Shown here one piece after another: positions 18,215 to 27,797 of a stretch of 36,876 nt of DNA (positions are counted from its first letter, which is position 1; each line of letters opens with the position of its first letter). The notes under the pieces were generated by a model. It had not been told where the DNA came from. It was given only the letters and a program-made list of their open reading frames with translations, and did no database searches. The translations under genes and the position numbers were made by a program. The stretch spans positions 1 through 36,876 of the forward strand of contig JANBQS010000096.1 in assembly GCA_027577415.1 (NCBI GenBank), in the 5' to 3' direction. This DNA comes from Coemansia sp. RSA 922. Its lineage: Eukaryota > Kickxellomycota > Kickxellomycetes > Kickxellales > Kickxellaceae.

Positions 18215-19709
18215 TCATAGTCTTGGTTTCTCACAAGTCAAGAACCGCGAACCAGCTCCTGAACTGGCAGTAAGTATTGGCTCATTGGGCGGCAGTATGT
18301 GGCGACGGATATAGTCGTTGACGAATATGCCACTCGGATCGCACTCTCCGCACAGCTTGACAAAGTCGTCAAACTTTGGGTACGCCTTTTTCAGTTCATA
18401 ATAGTACATCTTGTGCGCCTTGGCCCAGTGCGGACGCCCGCCCTGCGTACGCATAATGTCTTCGTAGACCCGCCAGTACTTTTTATACGGTACAGCGCGA
18501 TGATACGGCCGATACATAATCACAGCAATATAACAGACGGTCTGTCCATATGTAGGACTCAACCACACATTAGACTCTTTGACGAAACGAGCTTGCACAG
18601 GAAAGTGCACACGCACACCATCAGGTTTCTGTTCCTCGGCTACGATCCAAGCCCGGAGTTGACGTATCACTTCGGCGGCTTTTTCCCATGGTACCGCCCA
18701 CTCATTGACATGATGTGGAAACAGACAGTCAAAATTGAAGACCTTGTAGCTGTCGTCGATAGATTCGATACGGCGGTTGAATCGACTAGAGAATTGCTCT
18801 TGGTTTATGCTTGGAAGGTCGTCGGGTGTTAGGCGGGATTTCAGTAAACGTAGTTGGTAATAGTGGTATCCTAAGAGACGGTCCCGCCAGAGTGATTTGG
18901 CTCGAGGTAGAATGGGCTGAGTAGTACGGTTTGCACGCCACACAGCCACATTGTCTGTATATGGAAACCACCAGAAGCGTACGTGTTCAGCCGAGAATGC
19001 AACCTCACTCAGGGTGTTGAGGACATGGTCCAAAGTGTCGGGCGTCTGCACAGCATGAAGCTTGAACGCTGGCTCGCACTGGATAGTGACTTGGGTGATA
19101 ATTCCCAGAGCACCGATGCTGCACCTTGCAGCGTCAAACAGATCTGGGTCGACAGTAGCGCTGCATTCGCGACGACGACCAGTGCCGTCGATAATCACCA
19201 AATGAGTGATAGTCGAACTCATATCCCCGAAAGCCATACCGGTACCATGCGTGGCGGTAGCAATAGCGCCAGCGATGCTCTGATCCGAAATACTGCCGAG
19301 GCTGCTCAGTGCCATGCCACGTTGCTCTAGCATAGAGTTGAGTTGATGGACTAGTACACCGGCTTCGACAGTCAGTGTGCAGGCATAAGGGTCGTGGGCC
19401 AAGATACGGTTCATCTTGTCCATGTTGAGCATAATGGAGTCAGTACACGCCAAGTCAGACGGTGAGTGGCCTGACCCAACTGGCTTGAGTGCCAGACTAT
19501 GGCGGGCGGCAATACGAACAAGCTCGATAATCTCGCACTCGGTCTCGGGCGCCAAATAGTAAAGAGGCTTGCAGTGGAAGGTATTGGCCCAGTTTTTAAA
19601 CTCAAAACCCCTGGCGCCACATTGAAGACTCTCGATGAACGAGCGCTCGCTCTCGGACAGCAGATGAGCCATATGAAAAAAGAAAGGATAATGCTGTTGG
19701 CGGTGTGGC
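18209..19709 (-). repeat. Inverted-repeat arm B (lactone oxidase duplication)
   Basis: Opposite-strand partner of the arm at 9568-11070. The two arms enclose about 7.1 kb holding the DONSON-like and ABC transporter genes. Homology ends abruptly around the leader sequence GTGCCACACCGCC on the outer side. Confidence 0.8.
18215..19672 (-). CDS. D-arabinono-1,4-lactone oxidase, copy B
   Basis: 485 residues from the ATG at 19672, the same length as copy A. It keeps the VGSGHSPSD flavin motif (His69), SISDQSIAGAIATATHG, the HWAK motif near residue 415 and the same C-terminus, so it should be an active enzyme of erythroascorbate synthesis. The first ~215 residues differ from copy A at one position (Ala56); residues about 217-370 differ often, and the end is again very similar. 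The frame remains open upstream for 59 more codons, including a very hydrophobic stretch rich in L, F, I and V, but this is not shared with copy A and is probably leader. It is divergent from the phosphodiesterase gene and convergent with the ABC transporter. Confidence 0.92.
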   Translation of the reverse strand: MAHLLSESERSFIESLQCGARGFEFKNWANTFHCKPLYYLAPETECEIIELVRIAARHSLALKPVGSGHSPSDLACTDSIMLNMDKMNRILAHDPYACTLTVEAGVLVHQLNSMLEQRGMALSSLGSISDQSIAGAIATATHGTGMAFGDMSSTITHLVIIDGTGRRRECSATVDPDLFDAARCSIGALGIITQVTIQCEPAFKLHAVQTPDTLDHVLNTLSEVAFSAEHVRFWWFPYTDNVAVWRANRTTQPILPRAKSLWRDRLLGYHYYQLRLLKSRLTPDDLPSINQEQFSSRFNRRIESIDDSYKVFNFDCLFPHHVNEWAVPWEKAAEVIRQLRAWIVAEEQKPDGVRVHFPVQARFVKESNVWLSPTYGQTVCYIAVIMYRPYHRAVPYKKYWRVYEDIMRTQGGRPHWAKAHKMYYYELKKAYPKFDDFVKLCGECDPSGIFVNDYIRRHILPPNEPILTASSGAGSRFLTCEKPRL

Positions 19710-20099
19710 ACTATAGAAAGTAATAAAACAACAAGTAGAATAAGCAAAAGAAATAAAAAGAGGAAGAGGATGGTGATGTCGCCTGAGCAGATATCCTGCA
19801 TATTGGTGAAGGGACAGCCCTCATTGATTTCTGAATATGTATGCAGCAAACAGGAGTACGGCAGAAGTAGGATGTGGGGAAAGGTCCCTTATATGAGCCG
19901 AACCATGTGTGAGCCGCTACGATCCTCTCATATGAACACGTGATTTAGATTCAATTTCGCTACGGCTGTCTTAGGGGGGATTTACGGGTTTTCTCGGAAG
20001 ACGCTCTTTCTGTTGTTGCACTAGTCCGCTTTGAAATTTTTATTTTAATTTCTATACTCTTTGTACTTGAATTTTAGACGGAGAGACTCTCCCTCCCTT
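19673..20099. promoter_or_regulatory. Bidirectional promoter: lactone oxidase B / phosphodiesterase
   Basis: 427 bases between two divergent genes. A palindromic CACGTG E-box lies at 19937-19942, and GAACCATGTGTGAGCC lies nearby. A T-rich stretch at 20030-20060 precedes the phosphodiesterase start. No gene is seen other than the unlikely N-terminal extension of the oxidase frame. Confidence 0.45.
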
Positions 20100-21287
20100 A
20101 TGTACTACGCTTCGCTTCTTGCCGTCCTCGTTTCATTACTAGGGGCGTACAATTTCAATCTTTTACCACACAATCAGCCCAGCTCAGTTTTAGCGTCGTC
20201 CCCGCTCTCCCAGTATTCCTTTGCAATGACCAATTCGGGACCTCGTTTGCGTATTCTGACGCAGAACATGTTTATGCGACCACCTCTGATCAAGACCAAC
20301 AAAAGCGATTGGAAGGACGAGCGTTTGGACTACTTTATAGACCACATTCTTGACAACTACGACGTAGTCTGTCTACAGGAGATGTTTGAGTTTGCATCGA
20401 GCAGACGCAGCCGGTTGTTTGCGGCGGCGGAAAAGCTTGGGTTCAAATTTTACGTAGCTAGCCAGCGCCAGTACCCCTGGAACTTGGCTATCGACGGTGG
20501 TTTAGTAGTCTTGAGCCGGTATCCTATTGTAGAGTCGGATTCGTTCGAGTATCAGCGCGGAATTGGACCGGACTGGATGGCCAAAAAGGGCGTGCTGTAT
20601 GCCAAAATTGCCATGGCGGATGGGGACACGCATGTGCATCTGTTTACTACGCATACTCAGGCTTCTTACGGCGAAGTAGTTATCACTCAGCCAGACGTCA
20701 AGCGGCGGTTGTCGCAGCTGTTCGAGTTCCACAATTTCCTTGAGCGCATCTTGCCCAAACATCGCGCGGCAGGCGAAGCCGTAGTGCTGACCGGAGACTT
20801 TAACGTTGACTCGCGTGACCACGTGTTGCGCGACCCGACAAAGGTCAAGTATGAGCGCGAGGTCGAGGATGGTGTGGAGACCTCGGATGAGGGCAAGGCC
20901 ATGATGGCTGTCCTCGAGGGCCGTGGAATTGATCCCAAGGTGTTGGGCCCTGATAACACGGACGAGTTCCGGGGCAAAACCATCTATGCCCTGCATGATG
21001 CGCTCAAGGAGCGGCTCGGGTACCATCCAGTCACGTTTGGCAATATCGTGGTTGCCAAGGACGGTAACGTGCTTCCAAGGGAAACCGTATTGACTACAAG
21101 GCTGGATAGCACTGTCATGCACTCCATCGACTATGTGCTTTGGTATAACCCGGATTCCAAGGAGCACAAATCCAGCATAGTCGCTGAGCTCGTCAATGTA
21201 GGCGTCGTTCCCAATTTTACTCCAGACCGTGAGTTTACCCAGATATCTGACCACTATGGCGTTGCCGCTGAAATCGCATTTAACTAA
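20100..21287 (+). CDS. Signal-anchored sphingomyelinase-like phosphodiesterase (EEP family)
   Basis: 395 residues from the ATG at 20100; the frame opens earlier, but only with a non-ATG codon. Residues 1-20 are hydrophobic (MYYASLLAVLVSLLGAYNF), so it is probably secreted or anchored. The rest is an endonuclease/exonuclease/phosphatase fold with ILTQNMF (Asn56), VVCLQEMFE (Glu94), DGGLVVLSRYPI, TTHTQASY, LTGDFNVDS (Asp233, Asn235), HSIDYVLWY and a final SDHYGV (His385). The order and the THTQA block resemble bacterial-type neutral sphingomyelinases, which cleave sphingomyelin or related phosphosphingolipids. In fungi the substrate may be inositol phosphoceramide or another phospholipid. All expected metal and catalytic residues seem present. 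Confidence 0.85.
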   Translation: MYYASLLAVLVSLLGAYNFNLLPHNQPSSVLASSPLSQYSFAMTNSGPRLRILTQNMFMRPPLIKTNKSDWKDERLDYFIDHILDNYDVVCLQEMFEFASSRRSRLFAAAEKLGFKFYVASQRQYPWNLAIDGGLVVLSRYPIVESDSFEYQRGIGPDWMAKKGVLYAKIAMADGDTHVHLFTTHTQASYGEVVITQPDVKRRLSQLFEFHNFLERILPKHRAAGEAVVLTGDFNVDSRDHVLRDPTKVKYEREVEDGVETSDEGKAMMAVLEGRGIDPKVLGPDNTDEFRGKTIYALHDALKERLGYHPVTFGNIVVAKDGNVLPRETVLTTRLDSTVMHSIDYVLWYNPDSKEHKSSIVAELVNVGVVPNFTPDREFTQISDHYGVAAEIAFN

Positions 21288-21297
21288 TATAATATAA

Positions 21298-21618
21298 TTA
21301 TTGTGTGAGCTTTGGCATCTTGTATGCCACAAATACATGAGCATTGGGAGTAAAGTCAGACACATCAGCTGGGAATGACGCTCTGGTTTGGCTGTCAGCA
21401 TGGACTATGAATCTGCTGACGACGTGTTGGCGATGTCCATAGTTGCTAATAACTGAGCTGGCGTTCGATAGTCTGCTGGATTTAGACCGTACGCTTTGAG
21501 GGTCATCAGCGCTCAATCTGAGCCAAGCGTAATACTCAGCCAATGCTGCCTGGTAATAGTCACAGCCAGCCACATTAAATGGACGCCGACTCATTAGGAG
21601 GCTAGGAGTTGCAGACAT
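21298..21618 (-). CDS. Small hypothetical protein
   Basis: 106 residues from an ATG at 21618; no family recognised. It contains GCDYYQAALAEYYAWLRL, a Ser-rich stretch and a C-terminus FVAYKMPKLTQ. The frame stays open upstream to about 21675 with a coding-like Pro/Ser/Tyr-rich reading (YSTPPAGQPFYSPSPPP), and further up, in the same frame, an ATG in good context at about 21760 starts MSNSGRYFTPR before a TGA. One splice model (GTGTCA donor at 21709 to CCTAG acceptor at 21602, 108 bases) joins MSNSGRYFTPR to LLMSRRPF in frame. Whether the Pro-rich part is exon or intron is unresolved. Its 3' end is about 10 bases from the phosphodiesterase stop (convergent). Confidence 0.5.
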   Translation of the reverse strand: MSATPSLLMSRRPFNVAGCDYYQAALAEYYAWLRLSADDPQSVRSKSSRLSNASSVISNYGHRQHVVSRFIVHADSQTRASFPADVSDFTPNAHVFVAYKMPKLTQ

Positions 21619-21779
21619 TGGCGGTGGTGATGGCGAGTAAAAGGGTTGCCCCGCAGGAGGCGTAGAATAGATCTGCGAAAGGCATCATGTCAAGCCAAAA
21701 TATTGACACCGTGGCGTAAAATAACGACCAGAGTTAGACATGGTGACTAGAAAATGTATCGACCTACAAATTTAAAGTG

Positions 21780-22024
21780 GTATTCTCATGAATGTTATTG
21801 TCAACCTAGGCGATACTCTGCTTCCAGAGTACAAGTGCACTTTGCAATTTGCGCACACGAGCTTTTGAACCTTTTAGAAAGCTCACTGTCTCTGCTCTGC
21901 AAGTAGGCGACCATTTTTTGTTTGCTCATTAGCTGCTGTCTCTTCTTTTCAAATAAACGTCTTTATTGTCCTTAGTAATCAAAAGAAACATATATTTATC
22001 TCCAAACTCTTTGAATCCAATTGC
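21780..22024. other. Gene-free spacer
   Basis: AT-rich sequence between the small gene and the orphan-family relic. No coding signal, repeat or RNA gene is recognised. Confidence 0.4.
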
Positions 22025-22300
22025 TTGTGTTGGCTAATAATGGATGTGGGATCAATGCAGCAGGTACTGCGAATGGCAAAAAGGTGTAACACTGCATACA
22101 AAAACCAGTGTTACAAAATGAGCTATTTGGGTGTGAGCTTGGAAGCTGTGGACTCGGTGGCAACTGGGATGATTCACGGCAACACATTCCGCAGTCAGAT
22201 TTCCCTTGGTATTAGCTAGAATGAGCTCTAGGTGCTCCTCAAGTACCTTCCAGAGTTGATGGCAGGGGAGAATGAGGACTTGTCGGCAATACAGCAGAAT
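22025..22300 (+). pseudogene. Relic of the orphan family found at 24641-26211
   Basis: The translated plus strand aligns without gaps to the C-terminal part of the larger gene. VGSMQQVLRMAKRCNTAY matches CGSIKKALRMADKCYMAY. After a few lines, SQISLGIS-stop-NEL-stop-VLLKYLPELM matches SRIFLGIWVDEFEVVLKCLPDLM. Two in-frame TAG codons (22217-22219 and 22229-22231) break it, and the N-terminal two thirds are missing. The two copies are on opposite strands about 2.4 kb apart. Confidence 0.75.
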
Positions 22301-23512
22301 TGGCCAATAGTTACATACCTCAGTCTTAAACTTTTTATACTCACTTGAGTCATACTTGCCTTCTCCAAGACAGTAAAAATGTTTACTTACTCTCTTCAAA
22401 TATTATAATTGGCTGGAATAGTGCGCTTACCTTGTCTTTTGCTTAGAAACATTATTGTATAGCAAGAGGTTAGAAGAGTATAAAAAATGAAAAGACTCAG
22501 AAAAAGGAATTCTCCCTGATTTCCAACTAGAATGCTGTGTGGGCGTGGATATAAATATTAAATACCTAAGCTAAGATCATCACCAGGAGTCATTTGCCGC
22601 TGATATAACAGTGTGGCATCAGACCCTATGAAGTGATGATTTGATCTGCAGTGTCCACATGTGACCAAAACGCCTGGCACGTGTTCCTGGCGCCTGCTAT
22701 GGTGGCAGCCGCAAACACATGGTCACTGCTGCTACTGAATTGCCCACAGATGTACCTCTATTCTCCGAATATTTTTCTAAGGGCGTGTTCAAATAATCAT
22801 TAGCCTTATGTCGATTTATGGCAAGTTCCTTGACGCATCGTGACATGTGGAAAATAGCTTGTTAAATAGCCACTTCTGCACAATATTTTGCAAATATTCC
22901 AAGATATGCGACAAAATGTGTTGTATGTACTTATCGTAAGTCACAACTTTATTTTTGCCCAAATTCGACCGATATCCGCTTGCCTCTTCCAAACCCCAAT
23001 GGCAGGGGAATAATCCACCTGGTGTTTCACCTCATTTTGCCAACCAAAGTTTTAATTTACTATTGCGCAAATAGAGTTTAAATGTGCCTGTTACCAAGGA
23101 GGCTTCAAGTGACCTCCTTTTTAACATGTCAAACAAATAGAGAGAAAGTAATCAGATTATATTGCTGTTTAAATAATTCCAAACAACTTCCTCTAAGGGG
23201 AACTAATTATTGGACCTATGAGTTTGCCTCCTTGGCAATGCCAAGAGATTTCTGTTAACTAGCGGCTACTTGGCACCTTCTCTAACCTCGCCCGAATGTG
23301 CTGGCTGTAAAAATTATGCACTACTTTTATTATTGCCTCAAAGAGGCTCAATTTAAAAAAAAAAAATATTGCGTAAAAAGAAAGTTGAACCCCGGGCGGC
23401 TCTCCCTTAACCAACAAGGGCCTGAAAGTAGACTAGTGGGTAGCAGGCCCCGCCCAAGCAGCAGTGAAGCTGCGAATTGGATTGACCACATAGCTCTAAC
23501 CATCCCCTTCAG
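22301..23512. other. Gene-poor AT-rich stretch
   Basis: About 1.2 kb with no frame I can support. A GC-richer island lies at about 23390-23470. Near its end, CTCTAACC followed by a pyrimidine tract and CAG at 23512 looks like a branch point and 3' splice site leading into the candidate split gene. Confidence 0.4.
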
Positions 23513-23996
23513 ATCACGGAATACCAAGCGTGAAGCAAAAACAGCTGTTTGACGAGCTATTTTTCACAGCCGGCAAAAATGTAGACGAGCTTGTCACATA
23601 TCAACGTAAGGCCAAATAACATAATTAGATCAGGACGCTGGAGATAGTTATGGGAGAGGACTCATGTCTAATTATGTGGCGTTGTCCACAGACGGTGTTG
23701 AACGCTCTGACGAGGCCACGCTAATTGAATGGCTACGTAGCATGTTGCCCAAGGTTTTCCACTTTTCCCTTTTTCACTTAGCCCAAACATATACAATGTC
23801 ATATTGATCCTGGATAATACAGGCTGTGTATGAAGTCACACCACCAAACCATGTCACACGCTCCGCAGGTGCCAATTGTCTTTCTACTACTAATGGTATG
23901 TTTTCTATTTACAAGGCATAGACTGCACGGGTTTATCTCTATCTAGGCGATATATTTTGTCTTCTTCCACACAACTCCTATTACACCTTCGCTTAA
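23513..23996 (+). CDS. Candidate multi-exon gene, 3' part (unassigned)
   Basis: Four short exons can be chained with consistent phases. Exon 23513-23605 (HGIPSVKQKQLFDELFFTAG..., ends TYQ) is followed by an intron GTAAGG...CACAG 23606-23691 (86 bases, TCTAAT branch-like site). Exon 23692-23753 (GVERSDEATLIEWLRSMLPK) is followed by GTTTTC...TACAG 23754-23822. Exon 23823-23895 (AVYEVTPPNHVTRSAGANCL...) is followed by GTATGT...TCTAG 23896-23946. The last exon, 23947-23996, reads GDIFCLLPHNSYYTFA and ends in TAA. The first exon needs a 5' partner that I could not place. The second donor is weak. The composition looks coding, but no family is recognised. It may be a real gene or a decaying one. 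Confidence 0.35.
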
Positions 23997-24640
23997 ATAA
24001 CGCACGTGTAGCGGCTGCTATGCTCTCTGGCGTCCGTGTACTGTAGGCTATGTTTGGCTCATCTGTACATAATCGTTTTCAAAGCTCAGCATTTCTGCCC
24101 TTTGTAGTCATGTGGGTATCTACTTGCTAGTGCTCATTTAGCGTCACAGCGCTTTGCATTTGATGTATACTGCCAGAAATCTACTGAGAGCTTTGCAATA
24201 TGAGAGCGTTGCTTGTATTTTGTCAACTGAATCACACATATAAAAGTATTTGTCGCTCAAACAAATGACAATCTTTCAGTCAATAGCGCGCATTGAACAT
24301 GAGAAAGGCTTATAGGCAGATAACTCAAAGCCGGCAATGACAACAAGGCGATTTGTTTTGCTGTCATGTACTGTGGTATCTGACTTCATCGCTCAAAAAG
24401 AGAACCAAATGCTGCCGCCAAATGGTACCGCCAATATCTGCTTTGTGTAGAATGGCGGCTCTCATTGCAACTGCTAGGCGCCTCAGGTACTATTTTCTTA
24501 GTGCTCGCTATATTATATTGTTTTATTTCTTATCAAAGTCGAACTACGCTAACTTTATCTACTATTCACACTTTTATAGACGAGAAAGTAAACTTTGTTG
24601 ATGTAATAATGTCAAGTGTGACTTAAGATAATAAAAACAT
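23997..24640. other. Gene-free spacer
   Basis: About 640 AT-rich bases between the candidate split gene and the convergent orphan gene. Short open frames (for example 24353-24601) show no coding features. CACGTG is absent, although ACGCACGTG occurs near 24000 just past the stop. Confidence 0.4.
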
Positions 24641-26211
24641 TCAAGGCTGGTTAAAATGGCTATCAGTGATTTCTTTCAGCTGCTGCACCAAGACCTCATC
24701 CCGCCCTTTCATCAAATCCGGTAAACACTTCAAGACCACCTCAAACTCGTCCACCCAAATCCCAAGGAAGATACGACTATTGCACTCGTTGTTCCGAAGC
24801 ATCTCTACAGCATTAGCACCATTCAAGTCAAAGTCGGCGGCGGTATTCTCCCTTGTTTTGCATTTATCCAAATAGGCCATGTAACACTTATCTGCCATTC
24901 TCAGTGCCTTTTTTATGCTGCCGCACTTAACGACAAGGTGGCTCAGGCCGTCGAGCCAATCCCTCATCATGCCGTAAAGCTCGTATTTTGTCCTCTGACG
25001 AGGTCCCCTTCTGGTCGCAATTGTCAGCGATTCTAAAGATATGCCTGTAACTATTTGAAACATCTTGGCCACTGCTGTACCCGATAATTCATCGATGGGC
25101 ACGTAACCCAGCATAGCCAAATAGCACAAGAGCAGGGGGCCGGGCACTACTGCACTATATCCTCTTCTCAGCCTAAGTCGGTCTGTTATTTTCTCGCTGA
25201 TAAGCACGTTCTCTATGCCAACGCGTTGTACCAACTCTAGCCTGGTCGCCACACCCGATTCTGCGGTATCAACATCGATTATTAGCGACATGAACATATG
25301 TGTAGTCGGCATTATCCGAAGAAACTCGGGCAGATCGGCATCATCAAGAACGAATCGACAACCGCGAGTCCGGTGGAGTAGCACAGGTACCATCTGTGGC
25401 TTTAAAAATACAAATGGTCCACAGGCCTTGGAAACGTGAACGCGTCCCACCCGTTTGCCATTGCTATCCTGCAAGTCACCGATCCGTAGGCGCTTGGCTG
25501 GTGGAGCCATAGCCTCGCTATTATCAATTGCGGCAGCGGCATGGGAATCGGTGGTGGCATCGGCGGTGCGCACAGCAGAGTTTGTTTTGGTGGCCATGGT
25601 AGCGACAGTGGGAAGAAAAGGAGGCGGGGCGTCGAGTTTTTCCGTGGGCGAGTCGGCGTCCATGGCAGCGGTGTGAGGGACAAGTGCGGCTGCTGAGGAG
25701 TTGGCAGCAAGGGTAGCATGCAAGGCCACAAGGGCAAGAAAGGCCAATGAGGTCAGTGTGTCTGCGGGTGGGCTAACAGCAACCGGGACTGCAGATGTGA
25801 CGGAGGGGGCAGTGGGCAAGACCGCGGCGGCGGCAGCGGCAGCAAGGGTTGAAGAATCTGGGTTATCGAATGTGGCTGCCGGAGGATTAGTAGCAGCTGG
25901 GGCTGGGTCGAAATCTTCGAACTCGTCAAACGCGTCCAGAGCGTCCAAAGCGGCTGAGGCGTTTAAAAGGTCTAAGGCATCCGCGGCGTCTAAATCTCCA
26001 ACAGGAAAAGGAGCAGGCACAGTAAGGGAGACGGGGGGATTTCTGACAACAGGGACGACATGTGTGTTCGCAACAGTCGCTATCGCTAGATCCAGGTGAT
26101 TCCTCGCCTCAGTCAGCGCTTTGCCCTCAAGACGATTCTTCTCAATTTGCTTGCATAAAGAGTTTCTAGCACGGTGTAGGTGCGTAAGAGGTGATTCGGG
26201 CTCAGCTCTCT
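24641..26211 (-). CDS. Orphan family protein, Ala-rich N-terminus with conserved C-terminal region
   Basis: About 523 codons from a likely splice acceptor (TTTTTCAATAG|AG, exon starting at 26211) to the stop at 24641; no ATG occurs in the first ~180 codons, so an upstream exon is expected. The N-terminal half is low complexity: Ala/Asp/Leu/Phe-rich (DALDAFDEFEDFDPAP) and long Ala/Pro/Thr stretches. A basic PPAKRLRI sequence near the middle may be a nuclear signal. The C-terminal ~270 residues look globular (GPFVFLKPQMVPVLLHRTRG, RTKYELYGMMRDWLDGL, LRMADKCYMAY, VDEFEVVLKCLPDLMKGRDE). The same C-terminal region occurs as a relic at 22025-22300, so this is a gene family. No known domain is recognised and no function is proposed. 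Confidence 0.65.
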
Positions 26212-26549
26212 CTATTGAAAAAATACAAGAAGCGAAAGAGAGAAAGGCGTGGCGTGGTGGGAACAATAAATTGAGAAAACAGGTAAATAAAAAATGAAAG
26301 ACTTTACTATAGCCAGGTATAAGCGCTGTGATGTGCTAATGATATGTCAAAGAGGGGAGCTAGCGCTAGAGATGAGATAATGTCAAACTTGCTAAAAAGA
26401 AGGTCAAAGGGCGGGGAGGTGGGTTCTACATATACTGTCGCAAGTACATTTCGAAGAAAAATTTGACCAAGACCTCCCCCACACTTTCGGGTCCGAGAAC
26501 GCCACTGCAGATCCACACTCATTGTTCCGTTCAGTCAGCCTCAGCTTAC

Positions 26550-26724
26550 CTGTTCCCAAAGAAGACACAAATGGCAAGAAATCAGGACACAAATAATAGG
26601 CAATACATGCAGCGGCTGCTAATGACGTGCGAGTAGAGCGATGGGTAGAGCGAAGTAGTAGGTATATTTTTAGCGTATAAAAAGTGAGGACAGTTAAACC
26701 TGTACCCCACTTGTGACAGCTCAT
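26550..26724 (-). other. Candidate first exon of the orphan gene
   Basis: ATG at 26724 with a TAA just upstream, 58 codons plus one base, ending GGAACAG|GTAAGC, a strong donor (minus strand). Splicing to the acceptor before 26211 removes 338 bases and restores frame (phase 1, forming a Glu codon). The exon has no recognisable domain and the intron is longer than others here, so this is a weak prediction. Confidence 0.25.
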
Positions 26725-27797
26725 TGTTTATTTAGCCTTTTGGCTGCCTTCTTCAATAGCCGTACATAGGAAGCACAAACTAGGCGCGGAATTCCTGAGT
26801 TGTGCAGGTGGGTGCGAGGAAACCTTGTGCACATTATGTCTTTGGAAAGGGCAGCGTACTCGCAGCCGGCATCTTGGAGATGTTTGCCGGCAGCTCGGAG
26901 ACCCCGGTCGGCAGTGTTCCACGTGGGCTGTCTGGCCGGTTTTGTGCATTATCGCGCTGATCCGTAGCAGGCGCAATATATCCAAATAAGACAAAGAGGC
27001 TTGGAGCGGGATAGGAGATTGCATCGTCATTTTTTTCAATTAAACAAAGTGATGGCAAGGGGTATTTGTTTACACATGTATTTTCCCTTTTCATTTCGAG
27101 CAAGCGTTACTAGTTTTAGGCCCTGTCACACTTGTGCCCAAATAGGCGGGATACTGTCTTTTGCGTTGTTTTGCGGCTGTCAATTCTACCGAGAAGAATA
27201 AGCGAGGGCGCAGAAAGAATGGTTTACTTCAGGCGACCTCGTCAAATAGTGCCACTTGACTCTATGGAGAGTACCTTCAAACAATTGTGAGATGTGAATT
27301 TAGCTCGTCAAACAGCCATTTTTGCATAGAGTTGTGCTTTAGGAGTTTGTTCTCCTAAAGTTAGTATCGTACTCTGGGGTGTGGTGGGGTATCAGGACTC
27401 GTTCAAATTGCTGCTTGGTTGTCGCTTGGCCCTGCCTCACTACCCGTTGCCTGTCTCTCTGGTCCTTGGTGGTTCCTTGGAACGAGGCACAACTCTTGCA
27501 TACTTTATTAAAAAATTTTAAATACTCCATCATCATTATTGAGAAAATATAGTCGATATTTACTCATTACGAAATGCACTTCTAAAGTCCGTTTTCTATT
27601 ACCTCCAAAAACCAAGCTAGTAGTTAATACACCGTATGGCTATAGAGTGGTAATAATAGGATATAAGCGCCAAACCAACAAACGTAGGAGCAAAGCTACA
27701 AGAGCTTACATGCGATGAGGATTCAGACGACAGCTATAACCGTCGTCTGTGCTAGTAAAGGTCTTAATTGAGTGTAGCACATTTTCGTTTTATTACA
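26725..27797. other. Intergenic, no supported gene
   Basis: Several short frames on the minus strand (26834-27103, 27339-27536) lack domain or composition support. A perfect 9-bp inverted repeat, CTTTAGGAG-TTTGTT-CTCCTAAAG, lies at 27337-27360. The stretch probably holds the upstream region of the orphan gene and the 3' side of the TAF1 fragment. Confidence 0.4.

Noticed and set aside
23380..23450. tRNA-like B-box (GGGGTTCAACTTT on the minus strand) next to a T run
   Set aside because: The T-arm cannot form its five-pair stem and no matching A-box or acceptor stem is present.
25701..26099. 132-codon plus-strand frame rich in Ala/Lys/Ser
   Set aside because: Antisense of the Ala-rich part of the orphan gene; composition follows from the low-complexity coding strand.
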